From an uncultured Clostridia bacterium (GTDB lineage: Bacteria; Bacillota; Clostridia; TANB77; CAG-508), in assembly GCA_944390615.1 (NCBI GenBank), contig CALXRJ010000028.1:1-8486 (forward strand): DNA of 8,486 bases, in the 5' to 3' direction. Position 1 is the stretch's first letter, and every line of letters starts with the position of its first letter. The notes under the pieces are model-generated. The model was not told the origin of the DNA, made no database searches, and was given only the letters and a program-made list of their open reading frames with translations. The position numbers and the translations under genes were made by a program. Shown here piece by piece: positions 5,797 through 8,486 of the stretch.

Positions 5797-8229
5797 ATGT
5801 TTCAAAACATCAATGAAACAGAAAGAACAAAAGAAGATTTGGCTAATCCAAAAAATATATTTGCCAATATAATTTCAAAAAAATATATTTGTTTTTATAT
5901 AATAACTTTTATGGTATCCATGGTAAATATGGGATATGATATTTCCCCATTTAGTTTAGCTATTATTGCAGCAGGTATTGCCAATGAAATTCCAATGTTA
6001 GCAACCATTATATTAGCGTTAGCTGGAAATATCATTGGTTCTGGAGCAAGTGGAGCCATTCATTTTATTATTACATTATTAATATTTTTCGCAAGTTTCT
6101 TTCTAAAAGAGCCTAAATACAATGATTCTAGTAGAAATGAAAAAATAATGTTAGCGAAAAGAATCTTTTTTTCAAGTTTGATAGTAAATGTAATAAAAGT
6201 TTTTATAAACCAATTTTTAATATATGACTTATTAGTTGCAGTATCCATGTCAATCATAGTTGTTATTTTTTATAAAATATTTGCCAATTCGTTAGCAGTT
6301 ATTACACACTATGATGAAAAAATGGCATTTTCAATCGAAGAAGTATTAGGTACAAGTTTACTCGTATCTATTGCATTATGCTGTTTTGGAGATTTAAGTT
6401 TATGGAACTTCTCGATTAGAAATGTACTTTCCATATTTATAGTACTGGTATTAGGATGGAAGAATGGAATTCTAATTGGAACAACAGCAGGAGCTACCAT
6501 AGGGGTAACCCTAGGCATCATTGCTAACAATGAACCAATTGTAGTGGCAGCCTATACAATTTCTGGTATGATGGCAGGTATATTAAATAAATTTGGAAAA
6601 ATAGGGGTCATATGTGGTTTTGTTTTAGGCAATATTATACTTTCTTATGTAGCAAATGGAATGGTGGCAAACCTTATTTTATTTAAAGAGATCCTAATTG
6701 CTGGACTAGCACTTTTAGCAGTTCCTAAAAATATAAACTTAACCATAGAAAACATAATAGGAGAGAATAAATTTTTACCAGTTGGCATAAATAGAGGGTT
6801 GAATAGAAGTAAAGAAACAGTAAATAAATTAAACAATGTCTCCATGGCAGTCAAAGAAATGGCAGATACATACAAAAATGTTGCAACTACCGTAGTAGAT
6901 GAAGTAGATATTAGAGAAAAAAATAAACAAAAATTTATTAGTGAGTTATTAAATAATATTCAATATATGGAAGACAATATATTATATGATACGATGGAAA
7001 ATGTAGAAGGCAAAATTGTAGATGAAATTTTTAATAAACTCATGGAAAGCCAATTTATCAGAGAAAAAGATTTGTTAAAAATATTAGCAAAAAATAATAA
7101 CTATGTTATAGGATTTGAACAACAAGAAGAAAAAGTAAGCAGAGATATTGAAAAAATGACCAATGCCATCAATGCAGCTTTTCGCATCAGCAAAATGAAT
7201 TTTATTTGGAGTGTACGATTAAAAGAAGAAAAAAAGAACTTTGAAACACAACTAAATAGTGTTTCACAAGCAATTTCCAATATTGCAAATGATATCAACC
7301 AAGAAATAGAAAGCGAAGATTTAAACCTAGATAAAAAAGAACAGATCGTCCAATTATTAAAACAAAAAGAAATCTTAGTACAAGAAATTCAAATACATAA
7401 AAAAGAAAACGACAGATATCGTATAGAATTATATATCGAAAAAACTGCCAAAAAAGACATAGAAGAAACCATTATTAATATTTGCAAAAAAATATTGAAC
7501 GAAAATGTAATCATACAAAATCAACAAGAAATAAAAAATGAAAATACCATAAAATATGAGATATTATCAGATGATAAATACCTATTAGATATCGGACATA
7601 GTATAGCGATAAAAGATCATATGTCAGTTTCGGGAGATAGTATTTTACAGACAAAATTAAAAGATGGAAAATATCTTATTGCAATCAGTGATGGTATGGG
7701 TTCTGGACCAGAAGCAAGAAAAAGTAGCAAAATAGTCATATCTATGTTAAAAAGACTACTAAATTCAGGATTTGAAAAAGAAAACTCTGTAAATTTAATC
7801 AATTCCAATTTATTAAATGTATCAGAAGATGTATTTGCAACACTAGATATTGCCATAGTAGACTTATACAAAGGAAATGTAGAATTTATCAAAAACGGAG
7901 CTTGTCCAACCTATTTAAAAAATAACAGAAAAATTCAAATTATAAAATCACTTACTTTACCAACTGGAGTCATAAAAGAAGCAAGTACAGATGTATTTGA
8001 CAAAGATATTGAAAATAATGATATTATGGTTATGTGTAGTGATGGAATATTAGACTCTAATGTAGAATACAAAAACAAAGAATTATGGGTAAAATATCTA
8101 TTAGAAGACATGGAAGTTACAAATCCGCAAAAAATAGCAGACATTATTTTAAATGAAGCAATTGATAACAACTTTGGAAAAGCAAAAGATGACATGAGTG
8201 TAATTGTTTGTAAATTTATAAAAAAATAA
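5797..8229 (+). CDS. spoIIE: Stage II sporulation protein E, membrane PP2C-type serine phosphatase
   Basis: SpoIIE dephosphorylates the anti-anti-sigma factor SpoIIAA in the forespore, releasing sigma-F, and it also acts with FtsZ in polar septum formation. From ATG 5797 the protein has 810 residues, close to the usual length (about 800-830). Residues about 30-310 form a block of roughly ten membrane helices. About 330-590 is a helical, charged linker matching the central oligomerisation region. The C-terminal PP2C domain (about 590-808) has ISDGMGSGPEARKSS with metal-binding Asp632, GACPTYL (701-707), LPTG, CSDGILDS with Asp749, and KDDMSVIV with Asp798/Asp799, so the catalytic metal ligands appear intact. 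An in-frame upstream ATG at 5767 would add ten residues. The gene stands alone: neither hpt nor tilS is seen after it, because the fold-back element follows directly. No obvious terminator is seen. Confidence 0.95.
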   Translation: MFQNINETERTKEDLANPKNIFANIISKKYICFYIITFMVSMVNMGYDISPFSLAIIAAGIANEIPMLATIILALAGNIIGSGASGAIHFIITLLIFFASFFLKEPKYNDSSRNEKIMLAKRIFFSSLIVNVIKVFINQFLIYDLLVAVSMSIIVVIFYKIFANSLAVITHYDEKMAFSIEEVLGTSLLVSIALCCFGDLSLWNFSIRNVLSIFIVLVLGWKNGILIGTTAGATIGVTLGIIANNEPIVVAAYTISGMMAGILNKFGKIGVICGFVLGNIILSYVANGMVANLILFKEILIAGLALLAVPKNINLTIENIIGENKFLPVGINRGLNRSKETVNKLNNVSMAVKEMADTYKNVATTVVDEVDIREKNKQKFISELLNNIQYMEDNILYDTMENVEGKIVDEIFNKLMESQFIREKDLLKILAKNNNYVIGFEQQEEKVSRDIEKMTNAINAAFRISKMNFIWSVRLKEEKKNFETQLNSVSQAISNIANDINQEIESEDLNLDKKEQIVQLLKQKEILVQEIQIHKKENDRYRIELYIEKTAKKDIEETIINICKKILNENVIIQNQQEIKNENTIKYEILSDDKYLLDIGHSIAIKDHMSVSGDSILQTKLKDGKYLIAISDGMGSGPEARKSSKIVISMLKRLLNSGFEKENSVNLINSNLLNVSEDVFATLDIAIVDLYKGNVEFIKNGACPTYLKNNRKIQIIKSLTLPTGVIKEASTDVFDKDIENNDIMVMCSDGILDSNVEYKNKELWVKYLLEDMEVTNPQKIADIILNEAIDNNFGKAKDDMSVIVCKFIKK

Positions 8230-8243
8230 GTATGGAGGGATAG

Positions 8244-8306
8244 AGACAAAAGTTAAGTTGGTTTTTTGTCTAGCAATCGGCTGTTGTTTAGCTAGGGAGC
8301 ACCCTA
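8244..8306 (+). other. Two short hairpins between spoIIE and the fold-back element
   Basis: Hairpin one: AGACAAAA (8244-8251) with TTTTGTCT (8264-8271), 12-nt loop. Hairpin two: TAGGG (8293-8297) with CCCTA (8302-8306), loop AGCA. The second ends at the very base before the fold-back element begins. Neither is followed by a T-run, so neither is a convincing terminator. The tract is less AT-rich than the genes around it and I see no gene in it. Confidence 0.45.
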
Positions 8307-8486
8307 TGTTTTATTTTAGCCATCCGAATTGGTTCATTTCATAAGTTAAGAACTTGTATGCAAATGATTTGGCACCCTTTCTGTGCTAATTCTCCAGGGG
8401 AGAATTACACGAACATTTTCCAAATCATTTGCATACAATTTCTAAACTTATTCCATTCACACAATTCGGATGGCTAAAATAAAACA
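8307..8486. repeat. Long fold-back (nested inverted repeat) element reaching the window end
   Basis: The outer arms 8307-8331 and 8462-8486 are perfect 25-bp inverted repeats (they begin TGTTTTATTTTAGCC). Inside, 8332-8353 and 8439-8461 pair imperfectly. Then 8354-8372 and 8420-8438 pair perfectly over 19 bp (core TATGCAAATGATTTGG). At the tip TAATTCTCC (8387-8395), loop AGG, GGAGAATTA (8399-8407) makes a 9-bp hairpin, extended by GTG with CAC around one bulged C. The whole 180 nt can fold into a single long hairpin. No ORF of note is inside. It resembles a miniature inverted-repeat (MITE-like) element; a structured RNA or a retron-like msd stem cannot be excluded because the right flank is missing. 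It may extend beyond the window. Confidence 0.8.

Noticed and set aside
8258..8344. A 28-residue ORF from a TTG, running into the left arm of the fold-back element
   Set aside because: The GGAGGG upstream is about 18 bases away, the product matches nothing I know, and it overlaps the repeat.

Overview
The window is AT-rich DNA that looks like a low-GC, endospore-forming member of the Firmicutes (Clostridia-like; I cannot place it more finely). The grounds are a full-length SpoIIE, a short FtsY without an acidic N-terminal domain, a DUF5665-type small membrane protein, a Spo0A-box-like sequence, strong AGGAGG-type ribosome binding sites and U-tailed hairpin terminators. Arginine is coded almost only by AGA, CGA, CGT and CGC.

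Layout: (1) the first 72 codons of dxr, on the minus strand and cut by the window start; (2) a 247-bp divergent intergenic region with a promoter for each side and a palindromic repeat between them; (3) ftsY; (4) a terminator whose right arm carries the -35 of the next promoter; (5) a 928-residue UPF0182-family membrane protein with a TTG start; (6) a strong terminator; (7) a small DUF5665-like gene whose reading frame is broken twice; (8) a small single-pass protein with a long acidic Asn/Thr/Glu tail; (9) a terminator; (10) a small regulator-like protein made of two ribbon-helix-helix units in tandem; (11) spoIIE behind a promoter with a Spo0A-box-like site; (12) a 257-bp end region containing a 180-nt fold-back structure that runs exactly to the window end.

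Most genes have their own promoter and/or terminator, so this is a row of short transcription units, not one operon. Dxr (isoprenoid precursors), FtsY (SRP receptor) and SpoIIE (sporulation phosphatase) are housekeeping or developmental; the others have no known joint function.

The observation most worth following is the DUF5665-like gene at 4312-4601. It reads as a complete 95-residue protein only if one C is skipped at 4450 and another at 4481. At both places the reading frame meets a CGG codon and must continue on the following GGN glycine codon. My reading finds no other in-frame CGG among about 2,340 codons of the other genes. This suggests that CGG may be unassigned here and act as a +1 frameshift (or four-base glycine) site. 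The alternative is a recent pseudogene with two coincidental insertions.
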